A DNA stretch of 64,000 nt from Hymenobacter persicinus (GCF_004167665.1 NZ_SEWE01000024.1:1-64000); one strand, 5' to 3'; numbered from the stretch's first letter, positions 37,291 through 46,311 are shown. A program made the numbers and translations. Notes: generated by a model from the letters alone, not told the origin.

Positions 37291-40200
37291 CTACCGTTTC
37301 ACCTCCACCCAGCCCCGGGCCTTGCGGCCGTCGGCGTCGAGTAGGTAGTAGTAATAGGTGCCGTCGGGCAGGTTCTCGCCCCGCCAGGTGTTGTGGTAGT
37401 CGGCCGTCTCGAAGACCTTGGTGCCCCAGCGGTTGAAGACCTGCAGCTTGGCGGGCCGGCAGCTGAAGCGGGGCTGGAAGGCCTCGTTGAGCTCGTCGCC
37501 GTTGGGCGTGATGATGTTGGGGACGAAAACCTCTCCCACCAGCACCGGGGCAAACTGGGTCACGACCTCGCAGTTGGCGTAGCGGGCCGTCAGGCGCACC
37601 TGATAGACGCCAGGGTCGGCGTAGGTGTGGGTGGGGCCGGCCTCGGTACTGGTGCCGCCGTCGCCGAAGGTCCACAGGTATGTGCCGCCCGCCAGCACCG
37701 GCTCGAAGGTGCAGGTAAAGGGTGCCAGGCCCGTGTACTGGGGCGCCGACTGGCATTCGGGCACGTTCAGCAGCACGTTGGCCAGCGAGGACGGGGCCAG
37801 CGTGATGCGCCGCACGGCGGAGTTGGTGCAGCCATTGGCCACGATGGTGTAGCGCAGGCTTAGGTTGGCCCCCTTATTATTGGTGTTGGGGGGCGTGAAT
37901 AGTCCGTCGGGCGTGACGCCGGGGCCGCTCCAGACGCCGCCCGCTGGTAAGCCACGCAGCTGGAAGGCCCGCAGCTGGTCGGCGCAGAGCGTGGAGTCGG
38001 GGCCGGCCGCCACGTCGGGCAGCTTCTTGACGACGATAGTCTGGGTGGCCGCGGCGCAGCTCACGGTATCGGCAAGGGCGTAGCGCAGTGTGAAGGTGCC
38101 CACGCCGGCCACGGTCGGATTGAAGCTGTTGCCCACCACGCCCGGGCCGCTGAAGGTGCCGCCCGGCGGCGTGGCCGCCAGCGTAACCGGCGTGCCATCG
38201 ACGCAGACCGCGGGCAGGCTGGTGAAAGTGGCTACCACGTCCGGCGTCACGGTCATGCGCAGGCTGCGGCTGCTGAGGCAGGTGCCGGTGGAAGCCACGG
38301 TGTAAGTCAGCAGGTTGACGCCCACCAGGGCCGGCGAGGGAGTAAACTGGTATCCTCCGCCGGGCAGCACCGTCACGCCGGGGCCGCTCCAGGTGCCGCC
38401 GGCCGGCGTGCCGCCCAGCACGATGGGCGCAGCTGAGGGGCACACAAAGCGGTTGGGGCCGGGGTCGGCGTAGGTTTTGCCGAAGTCAATCTTGAAGGCG
38501 GCGTTGTTGCAGTTCGAGCTGTTGTTGGCCGTGGAGAAGGTATTGGCGCCGGGTGGTACCGGGAAGCGGGAACTGCCCCCGCAACCCCCGCACACGGCCT
38601 GGTAGACCACGCCCCGCTTGTCGAAGCGGGAGGTGCCGCCGTCGACGTGCTCCCCGGCCTGGCCCCCGTTTTCGCCGAAGAAGGTGGCGTATTCCAGGCC
38701 CAGCATGCCCGGGGTGAACTGGGCCAGGTAAAAGTCGGAGCCGTCGGAGGTGCGTTGCAGGGCGTTGGCCGTCACGGGGAAAGTGGCCATGCTGAGCTTG
38801 TCGTAGTTGGTTCGGCCGCCCCAGCCGCCCACGTAGATCCGCTCACAGTCGTCGACCAGAAAAGCTGTGGGCGAAATGTGCGGGGTGCCGGTGCCGGTGG
38901 GCGGGGCCCCAAACGTGGTGGAATACAGGCTGCTCGACAGCGTACCGTTGAGCTTATGAATAAACTGCTGGGCCCCGCGCACGTTGTAGAGCCCGGTCGT
39001 GACGGGGTAATTGGCGCTGGTAGTTTGCCCGAGCAGATACACGTTGCTGCCCGCGTCGAGCTGAACGAAGTAGGCCTGGTCGTTGGCGCCGGTGCCCACG
39101 TAGGAGGCCTGCAGCAGTTTGGTACCATCGGCGCTCAGGTGGGCCACGAAGCCATCGAGGCCGCCGCTGGCCGTGGGCTGGTAGCTGCCCGCCGTAGCCG
39201 GGAAGTTGTTGCCCTCCGTGCCCCCGCTCACGTACACCGTCCGGGCCGCATCCACCTGAATCGAGTAGGCTGCGTCGGCGCTGCTGCTGCCCAAAAACGT
39301 GCTCCAGAGCAAGCTGCTCAGGTTGGCCGAAAGCTTACATACTACCCCGTCGGTGCCGCCACCCCGAAACGTGCTCTGAAAGCCGTTGGGCACCGGAAAG
39401 TTGGCGCTGCCCGAGGAGGAAGCCAGGTAGATGTCGCCGCTGCCGTCGGTGGTGATGTCGCCCCGAAACTGGTCGCCGTAGTTCTGCACCAGTCCGCGCG
39501 GGGTGGCTTCGTTGCCTTGGAGCAGGCCGTCGTTGCCGCTGCCGCCCAGAAAGGTGGAGGCCACCAGCCGGCTGCCGTCGGCGCTGAGCTTGGAAATCAC
39601 CAGGTCGCTGCCATTATCGTAGTTGGTGCCACCAGAAACGCCGGTGGGCAAAAACCGGGTGCCGCCGTTGAAGCTCCGGTCGTAGGCGGCGGCCGTCACG
39701 GGGTAGAGCGGGGAGCTGGTGGAGCCCAGCACTACCAGCTCCCCCTGGGTGTTGACGACCATGCTGTGGGGGGCGTCGGCGTCGGGGCCGCCGAGGTAGG
39801 TGGCGTACAGCCGGGCCGCGGGGCCGCTGACGCTGGTGTTATACTTGATGATGGCCATGTCGCACATGCCGTTGTAGCTCGCGTCGAAGGCACCCGTGGT
39901 GGCCGGGTAGCCGGGCGCGAAGGCAATGCCGCCCGAGTACAGGTTGCCCTGCTGGTCGTAAGTGGCCGTGAAGCCCCAGTTGTCGGCCGTGGAGCCGGTG
40001 AAGGACGAGAAAATTACCGTCGGATCAATCACCAACGGCTGACGGTGGTTGTAGCGGCCCAGCCGAAACGAGACGGTATTGCCCTGAAGCTCGAAGGCGC
40101 AGGCCACCGGTACCCGCTCGGTGCCGCGCTGCTGCCAGGCCCGGGGCGCCTGCTCGGTCACGAACCCCACCGAGGTATGCACGAGCAGGTTGCCGTTTTG

Positions 40201-40758
40201 CAGCTCCAGCCGGTCGGCGCCGGAGTAGCGCAGCCGGATCCGGCCGGGTTGGGCGCCGGGCGCCACCAAAAAGTCGTATTCCAGCTCCTGGCTGGCGTTT
40301 TCGTAGAGCTGAGCCCCGATGCCGGGGTAAATATCGGCGTAGCGGAGCTGGCGGAAGCCGCGCACATTGCTGGCCCAATGCTCGGGGTCGTTGCCCAGAA
40401 AGTAGTTGCGCTTTTCGGCCGTGGGCTCGACGGCGCTCAGGCCGGGGCGGGCATTGGCGCCCTCAAAAGTCACGGAGTAGGCGTGGCCGGTGAGCTTGGC
40501 GGCCCCGGCTTGGTGGTCGTGGGTGGCCCGCAGTGCCGCAGGGTTCACGAAGGAATAGGTGAAGCCGCCGGGTGCCACAAACAGCCGGCCGGCGGGCAGC
40601 GCCGCCGCGTAGCGGGCCCGGGCGTCCCACTGGCCCTTGTTTTCGACAAACTCCAGGCTGCGCTCGGCGGAATGGCCGTAGCCGGTCTGGGCGGCCGCGG
40701 CTTGGGCCGCGAGCGTCAGGAGGAGCAGTAAGTAAGGGCGAATTGCAGCGAAAATCAT
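37291..40758 (-). CDS. Large secreted surface protein with beta-propeller-like repeats, PKD domain and T9SS type B sorting domain
   Basis: 1155 residues. Signal peptide (LLLLLTLAAQAAAAQ), then a conserved N-terminal segment (SLEFVENKGQWDARARY) found before SBBP-repeat proteins. SBBP-type repeats follow (about 270-640), with recurring ATYLGG / ASTFLGGSGNDG / TFLGSSSADAAYSIQVD units. Then come Gly/Pro-rich Ig-like repeats (PPGGTFSGPGV and similar, about 770-990), a PKD domain (TYLWTFGDGGTSTEAGPTHTY) and the C-terminal CHU_C/gliding-type sorting domain (VPNIITPNGDELNEAF, FNRWGTKVFE, DGTYYYYLLDADG). It is a predicted SprA client displayed on or released from the cell surface, perhaps adhesive. 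Confidence 0.93.
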   Translation of the reverse strand: MIFAAIRPYLLLLLTLAAQAAAAQTGYGHSAERSLEFVENKGQWDARARYAAALPAGRLFVAPGGFTYSFVNPAALRATHDHQAGAAKLTGHAYSVTFEGANARPGLSAVEPTAEKRNYFLGNDPEHWASNVRGFRQLRYADIYPGIGAQLYENASQELEYDFLVAPGAQPGRIRLRYSGADRLELQNGNLLVHTSVGFVTEQAPRAWQQRGTERVPVACAFELQGNTVSFRLGRYNHRQPLVIDPTVIFSSFTGSTADNWGFTATYDQQGNLYSGGIAFAPGYPATTGAFDASYNGMCDMAIIKYNTSVSGPAARLYATYLGGPDADAPHSMVVNTQGELVVLGSTSSPLYPVTAAAYDRSFNGGTRFLPTGVSGGTNYDNGSDLVISKLSADGSRLVASTFLGGSGNDGLLQGNEATPRGLVQNYGDQFRGDITTDGSGDIYLASSSGSANFPVPNGFQSTFRGGGTDGVVCKLSANLSSLLWSTFLGSSSADAAYSIQVDAARTVYVSGGTEGNNFPATAGSYQPTASGGLDGFVAHLSADGTKLLQASYVGTGANDQAYFVQLDAGSNVYLLGQTTSANYPVTTGLYNVRGAQQFIHKLNGTLSSSLYSTTFGAPPTGTGTPHISPTAFLVDDCERIYVGGWGGRTNYDKLSMATFPVTANALQRTSDGSDFYLAQFTPGMLGLEYATFFGENGGQAGEHVDGGTSRFDKRGVVYQAVCGGCGGSSRFPVPPGANTFSTANNSSNCNNAAFKIDFGKTYADPGPNRFVCPSAAPIVLGGTPAGGTWSGPGVTVLPGGGYQFTPSPALVGVNLLTYTVASTGTCLSSRSLRMTVTPDVVATFTSLPAVCVDGTPVTLAATPPGGTFSGPGVVGNSFNPTVAGVGTFTLRYALADTVSCAAATQTIVVKKLPDVAAGPDSTLCADQLRAFQLRGLPAGGVWSGPGVTPDGLFTPPNTNNKGANLSLRYTIVANGCTNSAVRRITLAPSSLANVLLNVPECQSAPQYTGLAPFTCTFEPVLAGGTYLWTFGDGGTSTEAGPTHTYADPGVYQVRLTARYANCEVVTQFAPVLVGEVFVPNIITPNGDELNEAFQPRFSCRPAKLQVFNRWGTKVFETADYHNTWRGENLPDGTYYYYLLDADGRKARGWVEVKR

Positions 40759-40861
40759 TCGGATAAAATAAGGTAGCGGGAGGGCAGGAAAGATACGAGG
40801 AAAAGCCGGGCGTTTCGTCGTCTTTCCGGACTCGTGCGCGGGCCATTCCGGCCGTAAAGGC

Positions 40862-40869
40862 TACCTTTG
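40862..40869 (+). promoter_or_regulatory. Predicted -7 element for the EEP-family gene
   Basis: TACCTTTG, exact TAnnTTTG match, 26 nt before the GTG start at 40896. No clear -33. Confidence 0.5.
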
Positions 40870-40895
40870 CGCCCTTCCCAACCGGCTTTTTCGCT

Positions 40896-42008
40896 GTGCG
40901 TCGCTCCTTTGCCTTTAAGTGTACCCTGCTCGTCATCGGGTGGCTGCTGGTGGCCATTGCCGCCGTGCAGATTCCGGCGCGCACGTTCTGGCCCGCGGCC
41001 TTTGTGGCCCTGACGCTGCCCGTGGCCCTGGGGCTGAACCTGGCCGCCGCCCTGTACTGGCTGCTGCGCAACTGGCGGGTGGCTGCGTTGCCCGCGCTGG
41101 TGGCCGTGCTCACCTGGCCCCACTTTCAGCGCGGCCTGGCCGTGCACCCGCTGCACCTGGCCGGGGCCGCCCCCAAGGCGACGGCCGGGCAGCGGGTGCG
41201 GGTGCTGAGCGCCAACGTGCGCATCTTCAACGTGTATCCGCAGCTGCGCGAAAAAGACCCGGCCTCGCCCGACAAGATGATCCGGTGGGTGGCCTCGAAC
41301 CCGGCCGACGTGATTTGCCTGCAGGAGTTCTATAACGAGCCCCGCCCTTCCCGCCACGACGGCCGCCTGTTTCAGAGCGTGGACCGCATCGGGGAGCAGA
41401 CCGGCCGGCAGGTGTTCTTGTCCCGGACGCTGACCAACTCCATTGGCGCTGAGTTCGGCATGGCTATTTTCTCGCGCTTTCCCATCGTGCGGCGGGGCAC
41501 CATCACCTTCGACAAGCTCACCCAGAACCACGCCATGTTCGCCGACCTGCGCCTGCCCTCCGGCGACACAATTCGGGTCTTCAACTTCCACTTGCAGAGC
41601 ATGAGCATGGACGAGAAGGATATCGTGGACAGCTACTCCAGCAAGGCCGGGCTCAAGGCCAAGGGGCTCGGGCTGCTGCGGCGCTTCAAGCGCGGCATGG
41701 TGGCCCGCAGCGTGCAGATGGACACGCTGATGCGCCGCTTCGAAAAGTCGCCCTACCCGCTGCTGCTCTGCGCCGACCTCAACGACCTGCCCTACAGCTA
41801 CAGCTACGACCAGCTGGCCGACCACTTTCAGAACGCCTGGGCCACCGTGGGCACCGGCGTGGGCAGCACCTACAACGGGGCCCTGCCCTTCGTGCGCATC
41901 GACAACCAGTTTGTGGGCCCACAGTGGGTGGTCGACGACTTTCGGGTGCACTACGAAGTTCCCTACTCCGACCACTTCCCGACCACGGCCGAGTACCGGC
42001 TGAAATAG
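40896..42008 (+). CDS. Endonuclease/exonuclease/phosphatase family membrane protein
   Basis: 370 residues starting at a GTG. Three N-terminal hydrophobic helices (about 1-80) precede an EEP hydrolase domain (about 100-370). Catalytic landmarks are VLSANVRIFN, ICLQEFYNEPR (metal-binding Glu), FNFHLQS, ADLNDLPYSYSY (Asp/Asn) and the final SDHFPTTAEY (Asp-His). Such proteins are common in Bacteroidota and may act on phosphodiesters or inositol-type phosphates at the outer face of the inner membrane; the substrate is unknown. Divergent from the surface-protein gene, with its own promoter box. Confidence 0.9.
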   Translation: MRRSFAFKCTLLVIGWLLVAIAAVQIPARTFWPAAFVALTLPVALGLNLAAALYWLLRNWRVAALPALVAVLTWPHFQRGLAVHPLHLAGAAPKATAGQRVRVLSANVRIFNVYPQLREKDPASPDKMIRWVASNPADVICLQEFYNEPRPSRHDGRLFQSVDRIGEQTGRQVFLSRTLTNSIGAEFGMAIFSRFPIVRRGTITFDKLTQNHAMFADLRLPSGDTIRVFNFHLQSMSMDEKDIVDSYSSKAGLKAKGLGLLRRFKRGMVARSVQMDTLMRRFEKSPYPLLLCADLNDLPYSYSYDQLADHFQNAWATVGTGVGSTYNGALPFVRIDNQFVGPQWVVDDFRVHYEVPYSDHFPTTAEYRLK

Positions 42009-42288
42009 CAGTTGTGCTCAGAGTGGAGAAAATATTCGGCTGCGTCAGCCAGTTGCGCGAGGCGTTATCGAGTAAAGCCGCGGCGGGGTGTACTGGCAAA
42101 TGAACTTTTTATACTGGCCAAAAGAGTTTTTGTACTCTCAGAATGCCGTCTTTGACTGAATTCGGGCCGGCTGGCGCTATATAGGAGCGGCGGTCAGCGC
42201 TCAGCGGGAGTATATAGTGCCGAAAACGATCAGGCTACTGCCTGGTTTTTGCATGCCGCCGCCCGCCAAATCTTGCTACTTTTGCTCC
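42009..42288 (+). other. 280-nt intergenic region before cysS with operator-like repeats
   Basis: No gene of useful size. It holds a direct repeat of TACTGGC at 42091-42097 and 42112-42118 (21-bp period, extended copies tgtactggc and tatactggcca), an imperfect inverted repeat built on ctatata/tatatag around 42175-42220, and the cysS -7 element at its end. I see no terminator hairpin for the upstream gene. Confidence 0.5.
42277..42284 (+). promoter_or_regulatory. Predicted cysS -7 element, 4 nt from the start codon
   Basis: TACTTTTG matches TAnnTTTG and is followed by only CTCC before the ATG at 42289. The expected transcription start falls on or next to the A of the ATG, so the mRNA would be leaderless or nearly so. 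A TTTG lies 25 nt upstream, slightly beyond usual spacing. Confidence 0.55.
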
Positions 42289-43791
42289 ATGCAGCACCCG
42301 CTTTCGCTTTACAATACCCTTACCCGCAAAAAAGAGCTTTTCACGCCCGTCCACGCGCCGTTTGCCGGCGTGTACCTGTGCGGCCCGACCGTCTACAGTG
42401 AGGCTCACATCGGCAACGCCCGCGGGCCGGTAGTGTTCGACGTGCTGACGCGCTACCTGCGCCACCTCGGCTACACCGTGCGCTACGTGCGCAACATCAC
42501 CGACGTGGGCCACTTAGAAAGCGACGCCGACGAGGGCGAGGACAAGATGGCCAAGGCCGCCCGGGCCCGCCACATCGAGCCCATGCAGATTGCCGAGCAG
42601 TACGCCAACCTCTACCAGCGCCACATTGAGGTGCTGGGCTGCTTACCGCCCGACATTCAGCCCCGGGCCACCGGCCACATCACCGAGCAGATTCAGCTGA
42701 TTGAGGAAATCCTGGCCAACGGCTTCGCTTACGAAGTCAATGGCTCGGTGTACTTCGATGTGCCCGCCTACAACGCCGCCGGCCGCGCCTACGGCAAGCT
42801 CTCCAACCGCGTGGTGGAGGAGCTGCTGGCCGGCTCCCGCGACAACCTCGCCGGGCAGGACGAGAAACGCTCCGCCGCAGACTTTGCGCTCTGGAAAAAG
42901 GCCGCGCCCGAACACCTGATGCACTGGCCTTCGCCCTGGGGCGAGGGATTCCCGGGCTGGCACCTGGAGTGCTCGGCCATGAGCCGCAAGTACCTGGGCC
43001 AGCTCTCCGACATCCACGGCGGCGGGCTGGATCTGATGTTCCCCCACCACGAGTGCGAAATAGCCCAGAGCCAGGGCAGCCACTCCCACTCCGACGAGGC
43101 CCGGATCTGGATGCACCACAACATGATTACGGTGAACGGAACCAAGATGAGCAAGTCGGCGGGCAACTTCGTGACCATCTCCGAGCTGTTTGAGGGCACC
43201 AACAACACCCTGTCGCAGGCGTACTCGCCGATGGTGGCGCGCTTCTTCCTGCTCCAGGCTCACTACCGCAGCCCCGTTGACATTTCCGACGACGCACTGC
43301 AGGCCTCGCGTAAGGGCTACCGCAAGCTCATGAACGGCCTGCGCCTGCTCGACAAGCTCCAACTACCCGAGGGCGTTGCGCCCGACGCCGATACTGAAAA
43401 AGGCGACGCCGAGCTGCGCAAGCTCGTGGCCGATGTGTTCGTAGGCCTCAACGACGACCTGAACACGGCCAAGGCCTTGGCCAACTTGTTTAACTTGGTG
43501 CGCAAGTTCAACGGCTTCTTCGCCAACCTCGCCACGCTGGCCGCGGTGAGCAAGGCTGCCTTGGACGAGGCTACTACGGCTTACCGCACGCTGGTTGTCG
43601 ACGTGCTAGGCCTCGTGGATGAGCCCCGGGCCAACGCCGAGGATCTGCTGGCTCTCACGCTCGGGTTTTACCAGGAAGCCAAAACCAGCAAGGACTACGG
43701 CAAGGTCGACCAGATTCGGGCCGCCCTGAAAGGCCAGGGCATTATTATCAAAGACCTCAAAACCGGCATCGACTGGGCATATGAAGAATAA
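42289..43791 (+). CDS. cysS: Cysteinyl-tRNA synthetase
   Basis: 500 residues from the ATG at 42289 (MQHPLSLYNTLTRKKELF). Charges tRNA(Cys). Class I signatures are intact: the HIGH-type motif in VYSEAHIGNARG after CGPTV (zinc Cys), further zinc ligands in WHLECSAMS and HGGGLDLMFPHHE, and the KMSKS loop in NGTKMSKSAGN. The C-terminal DALR-type helical region ends KTGIDWAYEE. The frame begins at 42217, but those 24 residues precede the promoter element and are not family-like. It overlaps the next gene by 11 nt. Confidence 0.97.
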   Translation: MQHPLSLYNTLTRKKELFTPVHAPFAGVYLCGPTVYSEAHIGNARGPVVFDVLTRYLRHLGYTVRYVRNITDVGHLESDADEGEDKMAKAARARHIEPMQIAEQYANLYQRHIEVLGCLPPDIQPRATGHITEQIQLIEEILANGFAYEVNGSVYFDVPAYNAAGRAYGKLSNRVVEELLAGSRDNLAGQDEKRSAADFALWKKAAPEHLMHWPSPWGEGFPGWHLECSAMSRKYLGQLSDIHGGGLDLMFPHHECEIAQSQGSHSHSDEARIWMHHNMITVNGTKMSKSAGNFVTISELFEGTNNTLSQAYSPMVARFFLLQAHYRSPVDISDDALQASRKGYRKLMNGLRLLDKLQLPEGVAPDADTEKGDAELRKLVADVFVGLNDDLNTAKALANLFNLVRKFNGFFANLATLAAVSKAALDEATTAYRTLVVDVLGLVDEPRANAEDLLALTLGFYQEAKTSKDYGKVDQIRAALKGQGIIIKDLKTGIDWAYEE

Positions 43792-44812
43792 CCGGATCTG
43801 GCTGGCCCCCGCGCTGGCAGCCCTGCTGCTGGCCACCGGCTGCGGCGACGACAAACCCAAAAACGCCGATACGCCCGCCGATACCACTGCCGCGGATGAG
43901 CCCAAGCTGCCCGCAGCCCCGGCCTTCAACGCCGACTCGGCCTACGCCTACACCGCCAAGCAGGTGGCGTTTGGTCCCCGCGTGCCCAACACCAAAGCCC
44001 ACGTGGCCACCGGCGACTGGGTGGTGCAGAAATTCAAGAGCTTCGGGCTGAGCGTACGGGAACAGCCTTTCGAGGCCATGGCTTTCGACGGTAAGATGCT
44101 GCGCTCCCGCAACATCGTGGCCCAGTTTGCGCCCACCGCGGCCCGCCGCATTGCCATCTTCACCCACTGGGATACCCGGCCGTTTGGCGACAAAGACCCC
44201 GTGAAAAAGAACGCGCCCATCGACGGGGCCTGCGACGGGGCCAGCGGCGTGGGTATTGCCCTGGAAATGGCCCGCCTGCTGGCTGCCCAGCCCGACAGCC
44301 TCCAGCCCAGCGTCGGCGTCGACTTCATCTTGTTTGATTCCGAGGACTACGGCTACGATTCCTCCACCCAGGGCGAGCTGAAAAACCAGCTTGAGGCCCA
44401 GGGCAAAGAAAGCTGGTGCCTGGGCTCCCAATACTGGGGCCAGCACATGCTGCCCGCCAATTACAAGCCCAGCTACGGCATTTTGCTCGACATGGTCGGC
44501 GCCAAGGGCGGCCGGTTTAGCCGCGAAGGCCAGTCGCGCGAAAGTGCCCGCGACATCGTGGACAAAGTCTGGAACACGGCTTCCCAGATCGGCTACTCCG
44601 ACTACTTCCTGTTTCAGGACAGCCCCGGCATCGACGACGACCACGTGTACACCAACCGGGCCGGCGTGCGCACCATCGACATCATCGACTTTTCGCCGGC
44701 CGGCGAGTTTCCCGCCTACCACCATACCACCCAGGACAACATGAGCATCATCGACAAGCGCACGCTCAAGGCGGTGGGCCAGACGGTGATTCAAACCCTG
44801 TACGGCGAGTAG
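43781..44812 (+). CDS. M28-family lipoprotein, glutaminyl-peptide cyclotransferase-like
   Basis: 343 residues with a lipoprotein signal (lipobox LATGC), so membrane-anchored in the envelope. The M28 fold has zinc-site motifs FTHWDTRPF (first ligand), CDGASGVGIALEM (bridging Asp) and FDSEDYG (Glu), plus WCLGSQYWGQHM, which is typical of the Bacteroidota glutaminyl-cyclase-like branch rather than classic aminopeptidases. These form N-terminal pyroglutamate on exported proteins, which often begin with Gln after signal cleavage in this phylum; that many mature proteins in this window start with Q fits. The start overlaps cysS by 11 nt (same strand, coupled). Confidence 0.88.
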   Translation: MKNNRIWLAPALAALLLATGCGDDKPKNADTPADTTAADEPKLPAAPAFNADSAYAYTAKQVAFGPRVPNTKAHVATGDWVVQKFKSFGLSVREQPFEAMAFDGKMLRSRNIVAQFAPTAARRIAIFTHWDTRPFGDKDPVKKNAPIDGACDGASGVGIALEMARLLAAQPDSLQPSVGVDFILFDSEDYGYDSSTQGELKNQLEAQGKESWCLGSQYWGQHMLPANYKPSYGILLDMVGAKGGRFSREGQSRESARDIVDKVWNTASQIGYSDYFLFQDSPGIDDDHVYTNRAGVRTIDIIDFSPAGEFPAYHHTTQDNMSIIDKRTLKAVGQTVIQTLYGE

Positions 44813-44823
44813 AGCGGCGGCAG

Positions 44824-45306
44824 TTGGCAGAAAACCAGGTCGTGCTGCGCTGGATCGACGTGCTCCGGTTTGCCAAATACGGCAACCCCGAACCCTCCCG
44901 GCGGGTGGAGCGCCCGGCCGCGGCGTGGGCCGCCCAGCTTACCCCGGCCCAGCTGGCGGTGCTGCGACACAAGGGCACGGAGTCGCCGTACCGCAACGCA
45001 TACTGCCGCACCTACGCGCCGGGGCACTATCACTGCGTGGGGTGCGGCAGCTTGCTGTTTGCGGCCACGGAGAAGTACCACGCCATTTCGGGCTGGCCCA
45101 GCTTCACCCAGCCGGCCACCAAAAACGCGGTGCGCTACGCCTTCGACGACAGCCTGAACATGGAGCGAATCGAAGTGCTCTGCAACGTCTGCGACGGGCA
45201 CCTGGGTCACGTTTTTCCCGACGGGCCAGCGCCGGCTGGCCTGCGCTACTGCCTGAATTCGGTGAGCCTGGAGCACCGGCCGGCTCAGCCGGCGCCGCCG
45301 GGCTAG
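44824..45306 (+). CDS. msrB: Peptide-methionine (R)-S-oxide reductase
   Basis: 160 residues. It reduces the R-epimer of methionine sulfoxide in proteins. Zinc-binding CxxC pairs are present (YHCVGCGSLLF and CNVCDGHLGHVF), with SGWPSFTQP of the active site and the catalytic Cys in RYCLNSVSLEH. The first ~40 residues are an extension before LTPAQLAVLRHKGTE. The open frame begins at a TTG (44824), and the true start is uncertain. 11 nt after the M28 gene. Its stop TAG shares the palindrome CTAG with the stop of the convergent LD-carboxypeptidase. Confidence 0.92.
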   Translation: MAENQVVLRWIDVLRFAKYGNPEPSRRVERPAAAWAAQLTPAQLAVLRHKGTESPYRNAYCRTYAPGHYHCVGCGSLLFAATEKYHAISGWPSFTQPATKNAVRYAFDDSLNMERIEVLCNVCDGHLGHVFPDGPAPAGLRYCLNSVSLEHRPAQPAPPG

Positions 45307-46208
45307 TCGGCGTACTCCAGCCGCGTGCCTTGCGCCCCCACCACCAGCCGGGCCCGGCGCCCGCAGATCAGGGCCATGTTCTGGGGCTCGTGGCCGACGG
45401 GAAAGCTATAGGCCACCGGGAAGTTGTACTTGCGGGCGTAGGTGTCGATGATTTCGTAGGCGGTCTGGCCGAAGGGAATGGCGTTGTCCTGCGGGTCGGT
45501 GAAGTGGCCCACCAGCAGGCCGGCCAGGTCGCGGAGCTTGCCGGTGCGGTCGAGGTGCACCAGCATGCGGTCCACGTTCATCAGGTACTCGGCAATGTCT
45601 TCCAAGAACAGAATGCGGCCGGCCGTGGGGCAGTCGGAGGCGGTGCCGGTCAGGTTCTGGAGCAAGCTCAGGTTGCCGCCCACCAGCTCACCGACGGCCG
45701 TGCCAAAGCGGTTCAGCGGGTGGGCCGGGGCGGAATAGGACACCGACTCCCCAAACAGGGCCCGGCGCAGGCTTTCCAATGATTCGTCCCCGCCGGTCTG
45801 GTTGAAGATAAAGGCCATGACCCCGTGGATGCTTTCGTAGCCCAACCGTAGCAGGTGGCAGTTTAGGGCCGTGATGTCGCTGAAGCCGGCAATCCATTTC
45901 GGGTGGCGGGCAAAGCCCGAAAAGTCGAGCTGGTCGATGATGCGGGTGGTGCCGTAGCCCCCGCGGGCGCAGATAACGGCCCGGATGTCGGGGTTGTCGA
46001 GCTGTTGCTGCAAGTCGCGGGCCCGGAGCTCGTCGGGGCCGGCAAACTGGTGGTGCTCGGCTGTGATGGACTCGCCCAGCACCACGCGCAGGCCCCAGCC
46101 GGTCAGGATTTCCACGGCCGCGGCCATTTCCTCAAACGAAACTTTGCGGGCGGTGCCGACGATGGCGACCTGGTCGCCGGGGCGGAGAGCGGGAGGGGTG
46201 ATGGGCAT
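45303..46208 (-). CDS. S66-family LD-carboxypeptidase (LdcA-like)
   Basis: 301 residues. Muramoyltetrapeptide carboxypeptidases remove the terminal D-Ala from tetrapeptides in wall recycling in the cytoplasm. Landmarks: start PPALRPGDQVAIVGTARKV, the nucleophile region AVICARGGYGTTRIIDQLDF, VGGNLSLLQNLTGT, LFLEDIAEYLMNVDRML (Glu region) and FPVGHEPQNMALICGRRA with the catalytic His. Next to GGYG a Thr stands where I would expect the nucleophile Ser in characterised members; I am not sure of the alignment, so activity needs care. A TACCTTTG promoter element sits 4 nt from its ATG. Confidence 0.88.
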   Translation of the reverse strand: MPITPPALRPGDQVAIVGTARKVSFEEMAAAVEILTGWGLRVVLGESITAEHHQFAGPDELRARDLQQQLDNPDIRAVICARGGYGTTRIIDQLDFSGFARHPKWIAGFSDITALNCHLLRLGYESIHGVMAFIFNQTGGDESLESLRRALFGESVSYSAPAHPLNRFGTAVGELVGGNLSLLQNLTGTASDCPTAGRILFLEDIAEYLMNVDRMLVHLDRTGKLRDLAGLLVGHFTDPQDNAIPFGQTAYEIIDTYARKYNFPVAYSFPVGHEPQNMALICGRRARLVVGAQGTRLEYAD

Positions 46209-46212
46209 GCGA

Positions 46213-46220
46213 CAAAGGTA
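46213..46220 (-). promoter_or_regulatory. Predicted LD-carboxypeptidase -7 element, 4 nt from the start codon
   Basis: On the minus strand TACCTTTG is followed by TCGC and then the ATG at 46208. This is the same TAnnTTTG-N4-ATG geometry as at cysS and implies a leaderless transcript. Confidence 0.55.
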
Positions 46221-46311
46221 GAAGCTCCGAACTTACGCACCGGCTGCAAATCGGCCGAACCTAACCCGCCCGCTACTCGTCCTGACAGGTAGACCTTTTC
46301 CGTTGCCCGCT

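Noticed and set aside
38647-40731. 694-residue plus-strand frame over the T9SS surface protein
   Set aside because: Antisense shadow; the minus-strand protein has signal peptide, repeats, PKD and sorting domain.
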